The notes beneath the pieces were generated by a model that saw only the letters and a list, made by a program, of their open reading frames with translations, ran no database searches and was not told the origin of the DNA. 64,000 nt of DNA from Pseudodesulfovibrio profundus. GTDB taxonomy: Bacteria; Desulfobacterota; Desulfovibrionia; Desulfovibrionales; Desulfovibrionaceae. The DNA lies in NCBI RefSeq assembly GCF_900217235.1, contig NZ_LT907975.1, positions 1,027,001-1,091,000 on the forward strand, read 5' to 3'. Positions 9,770-18,373 of the stretch are shown here, in pieces. Each line of letters starts with the position of its first letter. Position 1 is the first letter of the stretch. The position numbers and the translations under genes were made by a program.

Positions 9770-10048
9770 ATGACAAAGAGCAGCAAAAGACGGAAACATT
9801 CGGACAAGTTTAAGGCCAAGGTCGCACTTGAGGCGATTCGTGGCGTGAAGACGCTTGCGCAACTGGCTGCGGAGTACAAAGTGCACCCCAATCAGATTTC
9901 CACGTGGAAGCGGCAGCTCCTTGAGAATGTCGATGACATCTTTTCCAGTGGCAAGAAAGCCAAAAGCCAGGAGGAGATAACCGCACCGTTATTTGAGGAG
10001 ATCGGTCGGCTCAAGATGGACATCAAGTGGCTTGAAAAAAAGTTGTAA
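9770..10048 (+). CDS. IS3-family OrfA (transposase DNA-binding part)
   Basis: A 92-residue protein with the IS3 OrfA helix-turn-helix (FKAKVALEAIRGVKTLAQLAAEYKVHPNQISTWKRQLL) followed by a leucine/lysine-rich C-terminal helix. Just before its stop is the run A7G at 10035-10042, containing the slippery heptamer A AAA AAG in frame. A -1 slip there would enter the orfB frame and give the OrfAB transposase, the usual IS3 expression mode. Confidence 0.9.
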   Translation: MTKSSKRRKHSDKFKAKVALEAIRGVKTLAQLAAEYKVHPNQISTWKRQLLENVDDIFSSGKKAKSQEEITAPLFEEIGRLKMDIKWLEKKL

Positions 10049-10062
10049 GCCTGCCGCTTGAG

Positions 10063-10890
10063 GTGCGCCGCCAGTGGATCAAACCAGATCGGGAGTATTC
10101 CATCCGGCGGCAATGCAAGTTGGCAGGCATTTCCCGTTCGGGATTTTACTACAAGCCTGTAGCCGAATCCGATGAAAATTTGGCCCTGATGCGTCTGATC
10201 GACGAGCAGTACCTGCGTCAGCCTGATTACGGCTCGCCGCGCATGACAGATTGGCTGAGGACACAAGGGCATCAGGTCAACCACAAGCGGGTTGAGCGAC
10301 TGATGCAGATGATGGGCTTGCAGGCCATTACTCCAGGGCCGCATACGAGTGTCCCCAACCCGGAGCATCCCGTGTTTCCTTATCTGCTGAAAGGAGTTGC
10401 CATTGAACGAAAAAATCAAGTCTGGAGCGCTGATATCACCTACATCCCCATGCAGCGCGGCTTTCTGTACCTGGTGGCAGTGATAGACTGGTGGAGCCGC
10501 TTCGTGCTGGCTTGGGAGCTATCGAACTCGATGGATAGTTCTTTCTGCGTGGATGCGCTCAACAAGGCTTTGCGCATCTCTACGCCGGAGGTGTTCAACA
10601 CGGACCAGGGAGCGCAGTTCACGAGTCGTGAATTTACCGGAGTTCTGCAGAGCAAGGGAATTGCAATCAGCATGGACGGCAAAGGTCGCGCAATCGACAA
10701 CGTCTTCATTGAGCGGCTGTGGTGGACGGTGAAATATGAGGATATTTACCCCAGGGCGTACTGTGATGGGATCGAGCTATACCATGGGCTTACGCGCTAT
10801 TTTCGGTACTACAACGAGGAGCGCGGTCATTCGTCGTTGGACAAAAGAACTCCCGCTGACGTATACAGGGGCAACTTGAATGTTCATTGA
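10063..10890 (+). CDS. IS3-family OrfB (DDE integrase domain)
   Basis: A 275-residue catalytic part with the integrase-core DDE residues in WSADITYIPM, NTDQGAQF and FIERLWWTVKYE. It is written from a GTG at 10063, but natural production is probably as an OrfAB fusion through the A AAA AAG slip at 10036-10042, since the frame is open back to that point. No disabling mutation is seen. Confidence 0.9.
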   Translation: MRRQWIKPDREYSIRRQCKLAGISRSGFYYKPVAESDENLALMRLIDEQYLRQPDYGSPRMTDWLRTQGHQVNHKRVERLMQMMGLQAITPGPHTSVPNPEHPVFPYLLKGVAIERKNQVWSADITYIPMQRGFLYLVAVIDWWSRFVLAWELSNSMDSSFCVDALNKALRISTPEVFNTDQGAQFTSREFTGVLQSKGIAISMDGKGRAIDNVFIERLWWTVKYEDIYPRAYCDGIELYHGLTRYFRYYNEERGHSSLDKRTPADVYRGNLNVH

Positions 10891-11123
10891 CTTGGCTCGT
10901 AGCCGTTGCTCCGCTCCGCCCTCGGCCCTTCGGGCCGCCCCTACGGGGACGGGCTACGCTCCACAACGGCTATGGCGACCCGCCTCCTCGGAGGCACAAA
11001 CTCGGACGCCGGGCTCCACCTTAAAAAGACCGATCAGTGGTCCAAAGGATGGGGGGAGGCGCAATGTGCAGAAGCCAAACAGGAATAATGAATGACTCAC
11101 AATTTACCATGAGGAGAAAAACA

Positions 11124-12056
11124 ATGTTTAAAAATCAAGTTGTTGTTGGTTCACTCTACGCACTCTGTGCCACAGTCCTTTGGGCTGGTGCATTCATTAT
11201 TGCTCGCCTGGCTGTCGGTGAAATTTCGCCCATGACCCTGGGGGCCACCCGTTGGGGCATGGCACTGCTTATTCTCAGCACATTCATGTTGCCCACAGTC
11301 AAAAAGGAATGGCCCATAGCCAAAACCTTCCTGCCGCAGATTATCGCAGCCGCTCTCTTCGGTGTAGCCGCATACTCCCCGCTCAGTTATTTCGCGGCAC
11401 AGACCACCTCTGCAATCAACCTCTCCCTCATTTCCGTGACCACCCCGATCTTCATCGTCATAATTGCAGCCGGTATGGGACAAAAACAGTCCATCAATAC
11501 CTGGGCTGGCTGTATCGTGGCTCTGCTGGGCTCCTTCTATCTCGTATCCGGTGGTAACATCGACAAGATCCTGGGCATGCAGTTCGCAGCGGGTGATATC
11601 CTGATGCTCGCAGCCGCTGTCGGTTTCGCCATATACAGCCTCATCCTCAAAAAGACTCCCGAAGGACTGTCCGGCGGTACCATCATGTACCTGATGTCCT
11701 TCTTCGCCGTGCTGATGCTCATTCCTTGCGTTATCTGGGAATCCACCCAGCCCTCCATGGTCTTCAACATGAACGGCATCGTTCTCCTCTCCATTACTTT
11801 CTCCGCCATCTGTTCTTCCATCATCGCATGGTGGACGTGGAACATCGGCCTCAAGAAGGCAGGACCGGAGTTGTGCGGCATGATTTACTACTCCCTGCCT
11901 CTGTGGGGCGGCGTCTTTGCATACATCTTCCTGGGCGAGCAGATGACCTCTGTTCACTACATCTCCGGGGCGCTGATCATCGGCGGTATCGTCTGGGCCA
12001 GCCGTGGCGCAAAAAAAGCACCGGTCGAAATTGAAGCGACGCCCAACGAGACCTAA
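11124..12056 (+). CDS. EamA/DMT-family transporter
   Basis: A 310-residue membrane protein with ~10 hydrophobic segments and the two tandem EamA repeats of the drug/metabolite transporter superfamily (LYALCATVLWAGAFIIARLAVG early; SGALIIGGIVWASRGAK at the end). The ATG at 11124 is preceded by GAGGAG at 7 nt. It would move a small metabolite across the cytoplasmic membrane. It is the first gene after the sigma-54 promoter and is co-directional with the Mo-hydroxylase genes 167 bp downstream, so it probably exports or imports a substrate or product of that pathway. The substrate is not evident. Confidence 0.85.
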   Translation: MFKNQVVVGSLYALCATVLWAGAFIIARLAVGEISPMTLGATRWGMALLILSTFMLPTVKKEWPIAKTFLPQIIAAALFGVAAYSPLSYFAAQTTSAINLSLISVTTPIFIVIIAAGMGQKQSINTWAGCIVALLGSFYLVSGGNIDKILGMQFAAGDILMLAAAVGFAIYSLILKKTPEGLSGGTIMYLMSFFAVLMLIPCVIWESTQPSMVFNMNGIVLLSITFSAICSSIIAWWTWNIGLKKAGPELCGMIYYSLPLWGGVFAYIFLGEQMTSVHYISGALIIGGIVWASRGAKKAPVEIEATPNET

Positions 12057-12076
12057 GACTTCGCGCCTTGAAATAT

Positions 12077-12105
12077 ACCGGGGCAGGCCCATTGCTTTCC
12101 CCGGT
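12077..12105 (+). other. Inverted repeat in gap before hydroxylase genes
   Basis: ACCGGGG (12077-12083) and CCCCGGT (12099-12105) form a perfect 7-bp stem with a 15-nt loop. There is no T-run, so it is not a classical terminator. It may temper read-through or stabilise the downstream mRNA between the EamA gene and the hydroxylase genes. Confidence 0.4.
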
Positions 12106-12223
12106 CTTCCACTCGACAGGGGATACAAAACGCCACAGAGGTTCGCGCCTCATCAGGCACATCACAATGAAGTCGCGGCCCACTTCAGACCGCGGATAGA
12201 CCACAGATCAAGGAACCAAAGCA

Positions 12224-12721
12224 ATGAATGGACAACAGAAAAGACTCATCCAGCTTACGGTGAACGGAGAAGTTCAGACTCTGCCGGTTGAATCGCATTG
12301 GACGCTTTCCTCCGTGCTGCGAAACGGTTGCGGCCAAACCGGCACAAAGGAAGCGTGTGACGAGGGCGCCTGTGGCGCGTGTACTGTACTTATTAATGGC
12401 GTGGCTGTGCCCGCTTGCATGGTGTTGGCCGTGGAGCAGGAAGGAAAGGACATTGAGACCATCGAAGGGTTGTCCGTAAACGGCAAGCTGCACCCCATTC
12501 AGGAGGCTTGGCTCGAAGAATACGGCGCCCAGTGCGGTTTCTGCTCTCCCGGCATGATCATGACCACCAAGTATCTGTTGAGCAAGAACCCCAATCCTAC
12601 GGACGACGAAATCAAGGAAGCCCTTGGAGGCAACCTCTGCATCTGTAGCAACTACGAACACATTATCAATGCCGTGCGTAGTGCCGCCAAAAAAATATCC
12701 AAGGAGCAGACACATGTTTAA
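12224..12721 (+). CDS. Molybdenum hydroxylase, [2Fe-2S] subunit
   Basis: A 165-residue iron-sulfur subunit of the xanthine dehydrogenase/CO dehydrogenase family. The plant-type ferredoxin cluster ligands are in ACDEGACGACTVLINGVAVPAC (~residues 45-66) and the second, all-alpha cluster ligands in CGFC (~102-105) and CICSN (~137-141). It passes electrons between the Mo active site and the FAD subunit. It overlaps the Mo-subunit gene by 8 bp, showing translational coupling. Length is normal for a stand-alone small subunit. Confidence 0.92.
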   Translation: MNGQQKRLIQLTVNGEVQTLPVESHWTLSSVLRNGCGQTGTKEACDEGACGACTVLINGVAVPACMVLAVEQEGKDIETIEGLSVNGKLHPIQEAWLEEYGAQCGFCSPGMIMTTKYLLSKNPNPTDDEIKEALGGNLCICSNYEHIINAVRSAAKKISKEQTHV

Positions 12722-15083
12722 GACCAAATCCGTAGGCCAGTCCGTCCGCCAGAAGGATGGCGCCCCCCGCGTTACAGGCGATGCAAAATACTATGCAGAT
12801 GTCTTACTTCCCGACATGCTGCAGACCCGCATCCTGCGCAGTCCTTATCCGGCAGCCGACATCATCAGCATAGACACCTCCGAAGCAGAAGCCGTTCCGG
12901 GCGTAAGGCTCGTCATGACCCATGAGAACTTCCCCAAGGCGTTCCGCAAAAGCCTGTATTATGTCGGCGACCTCGTGGCAGCAGTCATAGCTACCGATGC
13001 CACCATTGCCGAAGAAGCCATGGAACTCATCAAGGTCGAATACGAAAAAAAGAAATTCGTTCTGAACCTCGAAGACGCCATCAACCCGGACTCTCCCCAG
13101 GTTTTCGAGGGAGTGGACAATTGCCATGATTGGGAATTCCACTACTACATGAGTGACCGCGATCCCGAAACACGACTTTTCAAAACCAAGACTCAGGCAG
13201 AGTACAACGGTTTTGGAGATATCGATAAGGGGTTTGCCGAAGCAGATGTCGTTGTCGAACAAAAGGGTCTCAAATACGCTTACTGCAAAAGCCCCGCAAT
13301 GGAGCCTCGCGGTTGCACCGCCCACTACGACGGCAACAAGCTCAATGTATACACCCACTCCCAGGGACTGCACGATGAGAAACTCTGTCTGGCTCAGGCC
13401 CTCGGCATCAACTCCAGTATGCTCAATTACATTTCGCCCTACACTGGCTCCAGCTTTGGCGGAAAGAACGCATTCCCTCTGGATCGCAACATCGCATCCC
13501 ACTACCTGATGGTGGCCGGGCTTGCCACTCTGGAACTGCACAAACCCGTACACTGCAGCTACTCAAGAGAAGAAGAGATGCTTTGCGGTTGGTCCCGTGG
13601 CAGTATTGGTGATGTCAAAGTCGGCTTCAAGAAAGACGGCACATTAACGACCATGGACTTCTTCCACTGGCAGGAGTGTGGCGCAGGCGGAGACAAATAC
13701 CCGACCAAAAATGCAATCCTCGCTACCGGAGCAGTCCTTTACTCTCGAAATGTCGAGCACCAACGCAGCCGGATTCGCTACGTTCACACCAACCGTTTCT
13801 GCTGCAACGGCTGGCAGGGATATGGCGTTCCCGAAGGGACCTACGCGGTGGAAACCACCATGGATATCGCTGCGTACCAGATGGGTATCGATCCGGTCGA
13901 AATTCGCAAGAAGAACTGCATGCGCGCAGGCGATATCGACTCCGGCTGGGACCCGCTGACTTACAAATCCGCCTATATCTCTTCCTCCGGCATCCGCGAC
14001 TGCCTCGATAAAGGCGCAGAGTATGTGGATTGGAAAAACAAATGGCAGCACCCCAGAGAAAAGACAGGGCGCATCCGCAGCGGTATGGGCGTGGCCATCT
14101 TTGCCATGGCCGCAGGTCGCCCCGGGCCGGGCAACTCCAGTGAAGCCATGGTCAAGGTTTTCCCAGACGGCACTGCGGCCTTCGTCTGCGCCGTCGCGGA
14201 CATAGGACAGGGCCAGCACACCGTGCAGACCCAGATCGTTGCTGACGTCCTGGGCCTCCCTTACGAAAAGATCGGGCTGGTCTGCCACGATACAGACTCC
14301 ACTCCATTCGCCACACTGGTCGCCAGTAGTTGCGGAACGTGGATTCAGGGCTGGGCCACATACGGTGCGGCACTGGATGCCAAAAACAAGGTGCTCGGAT
14401 TGGCAGCAGAAAAGCTGGGAGTACCGGCTGAGAAACTGACCATGGATGAAAACGGAATCCATGTCGTGGGCGACAGAAGCAAGAACATATCCTTCTCAGA
14501 CGCATTCGGCACCCGTGGCCACTATGGCGGCGTTCATGAAGTGGTCGGCTACTATGTCCACAATTCTCCCACTAGCATCAATGACAAGGGGGAGAAGAAG
14601 GATGGAATCTACCTTCCCAAGGAAAAAGGTGCTCAGTTCATCACCCTTGATGTGGATACAGAGACCGGCATCATCTCCAACGTTCAGGTCGTGATGGCCC
14701 AAAACGTGGGTAAAGCGCTGAACCCAAAGATCGTTGCAGGACAAATGCTTGGCTCACGGCACGGCATTGAGAACGCAACACTGGCAAACGACTGCATCGT
14801 GGACAAGCGCAACGGCTGGCTCATGACACCCAACTGGGTCGATTACCGGCACTCCACTGCCATGGATTGCGATGTAACTCCCTTGATAGTCGAGAAGCCC
14901 GGTGATCCGAGTCACCCGCTCGGAGCCACGGCCTGTGGCGAAGGCGCAGCCTGCCCCACCTTGGCCTCATTCTCCAACGCCCTGTACAACGCTATTGGCG
15001 TCCGCATTCTGGAGACACCGTTCACACCTGAAAAAATCCTCACCGCACTGGGCAAGATCCAGGACAAAAGGAGGAAAAAATAA
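12714..15083 (+). CDS. Molybdenum hydroxylase, molybdopterin-binding large subunit
   Basis: A 789-residue catalytic subunit. The ATG at 12714 has AAGGAG at 7 nt; an upstream in-frame start at 12624 lies inside the FeS gene and is rejected. Family motifs: SFGGKNAFPLD, QGYGVPEGTYAVE in the place of the usual RGFG loop, DIGQGQHTVQTQIVADVLGLP, and the catalytic glutamate in CGEGAACPT near the C terminus. These enzymes hydroxylate purines, N-heterocycles or aldehydes using water. The YqeB/YqeC/MocA/XdhC partners downstream mark it as a selenium-dependent molybdenum hydroxylase, where Se is a labile Mo ligand rather than selenocysteine. The substrate is not determined by sequence. Confidence 0.92.
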   Translation: MFKTKSVGQSVRQKDGAPRVTGDAKYYADVLLPDMLQTRILRSPYPAADIISIDTSEAEAVPGVRLVMTHENFPKAFRKSLYYVGDLVAAVIATDATIAEEAMELIKVEYEKKKFVLNLEDAINPDSPQVFEGVDNCHDWEFHYYMSDRDPETRLFKTKTQAEYNGFGDIDKGFAEADVVVEQKGLKYAYCKSPAMEPRGCTAHYDGNKLNVYTHSQGLHDEKLCLAQALGINSSMLNYISPYTGSSFGGKNAFPLDRNIASHYLMVAGLATLELHKPVHCSYSREEEMLCGWSRGSIGDVKVGFKKDGTLTTMDFFHWQECGAGGDKYPTKNAILATGAVLYSRNVEHQRSRIRYVHTNRFCCNGWQGYGVPEGTYAVETTMDIAAYQMGIDPVEIRKKNCMRAGDIDSGWDPLTYKSAYISSSGIRDCLDKGAEYVDWKNKWQHPREKTGRIRSGMGVAIFAMAAGRPGPGNSSEAMVKVFPDGTAAFVCAVADIGQGQHTVQTQIVADVLGLPYEKIGLVCHDTDSTPFATLVASSCGTWIQGWATYGAALDAKNKVLGLAAEKLGVPAEKLTMDENGIHVVGDRSKNISFSDAFGTRGHYGGVHEVVGYYVHNSPTSINDKGEKKDGIYLPKEKGAQFITLDVDTETGIISNVQVVMAQNVGKALNPKIVAGQMLGSRHGIENATLANDCIVDKRNGWLMTPNWVDYRHSTAMDCDVTPLIVEKPGDPSHPLGATACGEGAACPTLASFSNALYNAIGVRILETPFTPEKILTALGKIQDKRRKK

Positions 15084-16066
15084 TGAAACGTTTCGATCAC
15101 TTCAATGCCACTACAGTGGAAGAAGCAGTTACGCTCCTTAATGAGAGCGAAGGACCGAGCTATGTCATCGCCGGAGGCAGTGACCTCATGGGGTGTCTTA
15201 AGGACAACCTGTGGATGGAAAGCCCCGAGCGAATAGTCAACCTCAAGACTATCCCGGGCCTCAAAGAGCTTCATGTGGATGATGATGGCCTCCACATCGG
15301 AGCCATGGTCACCCTGACCGAGATCGCCGAGTCCGATACAGTCAAGGAACAGTGGCCCGGACTGGCCGAGGCTGCCCGCCGCACCGGATCGCCGCTGCTG
15401 CGCAACATGGGCACTATTGCCGGAAACATCTGTCAGGAGAACCGCTGCTGGTACTACCGCTATCCCGATAAGATCGGTGGTCGCATCGACTGTGTACGCA
15501 AGGGCGGCAAGCGTTGCCTTGCTGTTCCCGGAGACCACCGTTTCCACTCCATATTCGGCCAGGTCAACAAATGCATTGCCGTCAATCCCAGTGATACGGC
15601 CCCAGCTCTTGTTGCCCTTGAGGCCACTATCAAGACTACCAAGCGCGACATTCCCGTGGATGAATTTTTCTCCGCAGAGATGGGCGCACAATCCACTGTT
15701 CTGGATCGTGATGAAATCGTCACCGAAATCATCATTCCGACTCCGAAAGCCGGTTCCTTCAGTGCCTTTGAAAAGATCGCCTACCGCAAGTCCATTGACT
15801 TCGCCATCGTGAACTGCGCTGTCTCGATCACCATCAAGGACGACAAGGTCACGGCTGCCCGCATCTGCCTCAACGGTGTGCACAACAACCCGCGCCGTTG
15901 CGAGACCTCCGAGGAGTTGCTCATCGGCAAGAAGTTGACTGATGCAGTCGCACAGGAAGCAGGAGAGCTGGCCGTGGCTGAAGCAAAACCGCTTTTCCAG
16001 AACATCTACAAGGTCCAGATGGCCAAAACCATCGTAACCGACACGCTTCTGGAATGTAACAACTAA
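15083..16066 (+). CDS. Molybdenum hydroxylase, FAD subunit with extra Cys loop
   Basis: A 327-residue FAD-binding subunit (CoxM/XdhB class): FAD loop VIAGGSDLMG at ~residues 30-40 and TIAGNICQENRC at ~110-122. After this comes a loop with five cysteines (NIC, RCWYY, DCVRKGGKRC, KCIAV; ~residues 117-165) that resembles the inserted loop of the 4-hydroxybenzoyl-CoA reductase beta subunit, which binds an extra [4Fe-4S] cluster. An additional cluster is therefore possible here (inference). The start codon shares one base with the stop of the Mo subunit, so expression is coupled. Confidence 0.9.
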   Translation: MKRFDHFNATTVEEAVTLLNESEGPSYVIAGGSDLMGCLKDNLWMESPERIVNLKTIPGLKELHVDDDGLHIGAMVTLTEIAESDTVKEQWPGLAEAARRTGSPLLRNMGTIAGNICQENRCWYYRYPDKIGGRIDCVRKGGKRCLAVPGDHRFHSIFGQVNKCIAVNPSDTAPALVALEATIKTTKRDIPVDEFFSAEMGAQSTVLDRDEIVTEIIIPTPKAGSFSAFEKIAYRKSIDFAIVNCAVSITIKDDKVTAARICLNGVHNNPRRCETSEELLIGKKLTDAVAQEAGELAVAEAKPLFQNIYKVQMAKTIVTDTLLECNN

Positions 16067-16090
16067 CAAGGAACTAAGGATAAACCTGCC

Positions 16091-16705
16091 ATGAACAAGT
16101 TAGAGATCAACGTTTCCGGCGTCATTCTCGCTGCAGGTAAAGCCTCCCGCATGGGGAGGGACAAACTGTCCCTCCCCTTCCGCGGAAAGCCACTGCTCCA
16201 GCACGTCATCAATGCTGCCCGCCAGTCCTGTCTCAAAAGTGTGACCGTCGTCATACCCGAGGCATCCGGGCTGGAGCAGGCCCTCGACATGAGGGGATGC
16301 AAGATTGTCAACGTAGTACGGCAAGATTTCGGCCAGGCTGAATCGTTAAAAGCCGGGCTACGGGCTGCAATGGATGGAGTGGACGGGTGCATGGTTCTCC
16401 TCGGAGATCAGCCGCTAATCACTACAGACACCATTGACATGCTGGCAGGGGCATTCGCTCAGCAACACGAGTGCTGGGTAGCACCAGTGCAGGAAGGCAT
16501 GCGTGGAAATCCTATTACCATCCCATCCACATGGTTTCCCAGGGTGTTTGAACTCGAAGGCGATACCGGAGCTCGCCCTCTGCTGGCTGAGCCAGGCCTG
16601 GCCCTGCGCCTCGTGCGCATCAACGAGGTCGGCCCGTTCATTGATGTGGATACAGAGCCTGAATATCAGCGACTTCTTGAGAAATACGAAACCAGGACCG
16701 CGTAA
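16091..16705 (+). CDS. mocA: MocA-like molybdopterin cytidylyltransferase
   Basis: A 204-residue nucleotidyltransferase with the NTP-transferase signature GVILAAGKASRMGRDKLSLPF (residues ~9-30) and MVLLGDQPLIT (~102-112) for metal/nucleotide binding. MocA-type enzymes attach CMP to Mo-molybdopterin to make the cytosine dinucleotide cofactor used by many bacterial Mo hydroxylases. The operon position right after the three enzyme subunits supports cofactor maturation for this enzyme. Assignment to CTP rather than another NTP is by family and context. Confidence 0.85.
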   Translation: MNKLEINVSGVILAAGKASRMGRDKLSLPFRGKPLLQHVINAARQSCLKSVTVVIPEASGLEQALDMRGCKIVNVVRQDFGQAESLKAGLRAAMDGVDGCMVLLGDQPLITTDTIDMLAGAFAQQHECWVAPVQEGMRGNPITIPSTWFPRVFELEGDTGARPLLAEPGLALRLVRINEVGPFIDVDTEPEYQRLLEKYETRTA

Positions 16706-16706
16706 G

Positions 16707-17528
16707 ATGATCATGAACACGACACTCCCCACTATCGTCATTCGCGGTGCAGGCGACCTCGCCACCGGTGTAGCTCTGCGACTCTACAGAGCCGGACTGC
16801 GCAATATCGTCATGCTGGAAACACCCGCTCCTCTGGCTGTTCGCCGCACGGTCGCGTTTTCCGAATGCATCAAGCATGACACCATGACCGTGGAAGAGGT
16901 AACTGCTGTATGCATAGACTCTGCTAACGACACTGCAAGAGCATGGGCGGCAGGCGACATCCCTGTTCTGGTGGACCCCGAAGCAACAACACTGCCCGAT
17001 TTACAACCTGAAATTGTAGTGGACGCCATCATTGCCAAACGCAACTTTGGTACTGACATATCCATGGCCCCGCTGGTCATCGGACTCGGCCCCGGTTTCG
17101 TGGCTGGCAAGGATGTTCATGTCGTTATCGAAACCATGCGCGGACACCATCTCGGTCGTGTCATCACAGACGGCCCCGCCAAACCTAACACCGGCATTCC
17201 CGGAACCATCGCCGGCTACAGTATAGAACGTGTCTGCTGGGCCGAAACGTCAGGAATTTTCACTACTGCTTTCAATATTGGCGACACCATCGGCAAAGGC
17301 GAAGAACTGGGTCGCGTGGATAACACCCCCGTACTCGCCAAGGTCGACGGAGTTATACGCGGCTTATTGCGAAACGGAACTCCTGTAAAAAATCATACAA
17401 AGCTGGGGGATGTAGACCCACGAGGAACGGGTTCCTACTGCAATCTGGCATCCGACAAGGCCATGGCCATCGGCGGTGGCGTACTCGAAGCCATCTGCAA
17501 CCATATTTTCACGAAGAGGTTATTATGA
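16707..17528 (+). CDS. yqeB: YqeB-type selenium-dependent Mo-hydroxylase maturation protein
   Basis: A 273-residue protein of the EF2563/YqeB family, starting at ATG 16707 (AGGA 9 nt upstream) directly after the mocA stop; ATG 16713 is an alternative. It opens with a nucleotide-binding-like glycine stretch (IVIRGAGDLATGVALRLYRAG) and contains LVIGLGPGFVAGKDVHVVIETMRGHHLGRV. The family occurs almost only with selenium-dependent molybdenum hydroxylases and is a genomic marker for that trait; its biochemical step (cofactor or selenium insertion) is unsettled. It overlaps the next gene by 4 bp. Confidence 0.85.
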   Translation: MIMNTTLPTIVIRGAGDLATGVALRLYRAGLRNIVMLETPAPLAVRRTVAFSECIKHDTMTVEEVTAVCIDSANDTARAWAAGDIPVLVDPEATTLPDLQPEIVVDAIIAKRNFGTDISMAPLVIGLGPGFVAGKDVHVVIETMRGHHLGRVITDGPAKPNTGIPGTIAGYSIERVCWAETSGIFTTAFNIGDTIGKGEELGRVDNTPVLAKVDGVIRGLLRNGTPVKNHTKLGDVDPRGTGSYCNLASDKAMAIGGGVLEAICNHIFTKRLL

Positions 17529-18358
17529 CCTTAGCCGCAAGTTCGTGTGCCATCGCTCAGCTCATTTCGCCAAGCCATCGACTCATCACCGTCGTTGGAG
17601 CGGGTGGAAAGACCTCCCTTATAAACTGGCTCGGTATGCAGATACTGCCACCTGAGAAACGAGTCATTATCACTTCGACAACAAAGATATTCCCGCGCCA
17701 TAACGTATGCACCATCCTCAATGACGGCCAGCCAGACTTCATAGACAGGATCGAACAGGCTCTTGACCGGCATCGCAAAGTAGTCGTGGCTCAACAACTG
17801 GACACCCGGAGCGGCAAGCTCATCGGCCTGTCGCCGGCCTTTGTTACTCATCTACGAAATCGCAACATCGCCGATACCATTCTGGTAGAAGCCGACGGTG
17901 CAGCCCACAAGCCGCTCAAGGCCCCGGCTGAGCACGAACCCGTAATCCCGCTGGAATCCGATCTTTGCATCGGCGTCATGGGACTGGATGCCATGTATCT
18001 CCCTTTGACTGAGGCCAATGTGCATCGTCATGAAATTTTTTCGCACATTACCAAACTTCTGCCCGGTGAACCCATCACCCCGAAGCAGATGCTGGACATA
18101 GCTGTTGCCCCCAACGGTCTATTCAAGGGAAGCCCGGCCACAAGCAAACTGGCAGTGGTGCTCAATAAAACTGACATCCCCGGCGGTGGATATCGTGTCC
18201 AAGAGATTGAGCGTATTCTGCCGCAAGAGCAAAGGACAAGAAACTACGCATGGTTTACGGGCTCGATCCTGAACGGGCAATTACATCGCATCGATGCCGG
18301 TCCGCCCATTATGACTGAACCAATCAATAATAGACCTGAGTGTTTCCATCGAATTTAA
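17525..18358 (+). CDS. yqeC: YqeC-type selenium-dependent hydroxylase accessory protein
   Basis: A 277-residue P-loop protein: VVGAGGKTSLINWLG near residue 25 resembles a Walker A, and LVEADGAAHKPLKAPAEHEPVIP (~residues 120-142) is the YqeC hallmark. It starts within the ATGA overlap with yqeB. The family co-occurs with YqeB in genomes having selenium-dependent Mo hydroxylases and is thought to help load or activate the cofactor using nucleotide hydrolysis. Exact activity is unknown. Confidence 0.85.
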   Translation: MTLAASSCAIAQLISPSHRLITVVGAGGKTSLINWLGMQILPPEKRVIITSTTKIFPRHNVCTILNDGQPDFIDRIEQALDRHRKVVVAQQLDTRSGKLIGLSPAFVTHLRNRNIADTILVEADGAAHKPLKAPAEHEPVIPLESDLCIGVMGLDAMYLPLTEANVHRHEIFSHITKLLPGEPITPKQMLDIAVAPNGLFKGSPATSKLAVVLNKTDIPGGGYRVQEIERILPQEQRTRNYAWFTGSILNGQLHRIDAGPPIMTEPINNRPECFHRI

Positions 18359-18373
18359 AAGCAGGAGATGACC

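Larger units (their letters stand above)
9698..11063 (+). mobile_element. IS3-family element, copy 1
   Basis: A complete 1366-bp IS with imperfect inverted ends: TGCGCTTTCCCCC at 9698 and GGGGGGAGGCGCA ending at 11063, with a further shared GGACCAC inside each end. The flanking 3-bp duplication ATG (9695-9697 and 11064-11066) is typical of IS3. A second copy of identical length is at 33202-34567; the two differ at a number of residues, so neither is a very recent duplicate of the other. The ~170 bp between orfB and the right end are rich in GC inverted repeats. It is inserted between the sigma-54 promoter and the EamA transporter gene. Confidence 0.93.

Noticed and set aside
14912-16069. 385-codon minus-strand frame opposite the FAD subunit
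   Set aside because: Lies fully over a motif-rich plus-strand gene in an operon; translation has no recognisable domain.
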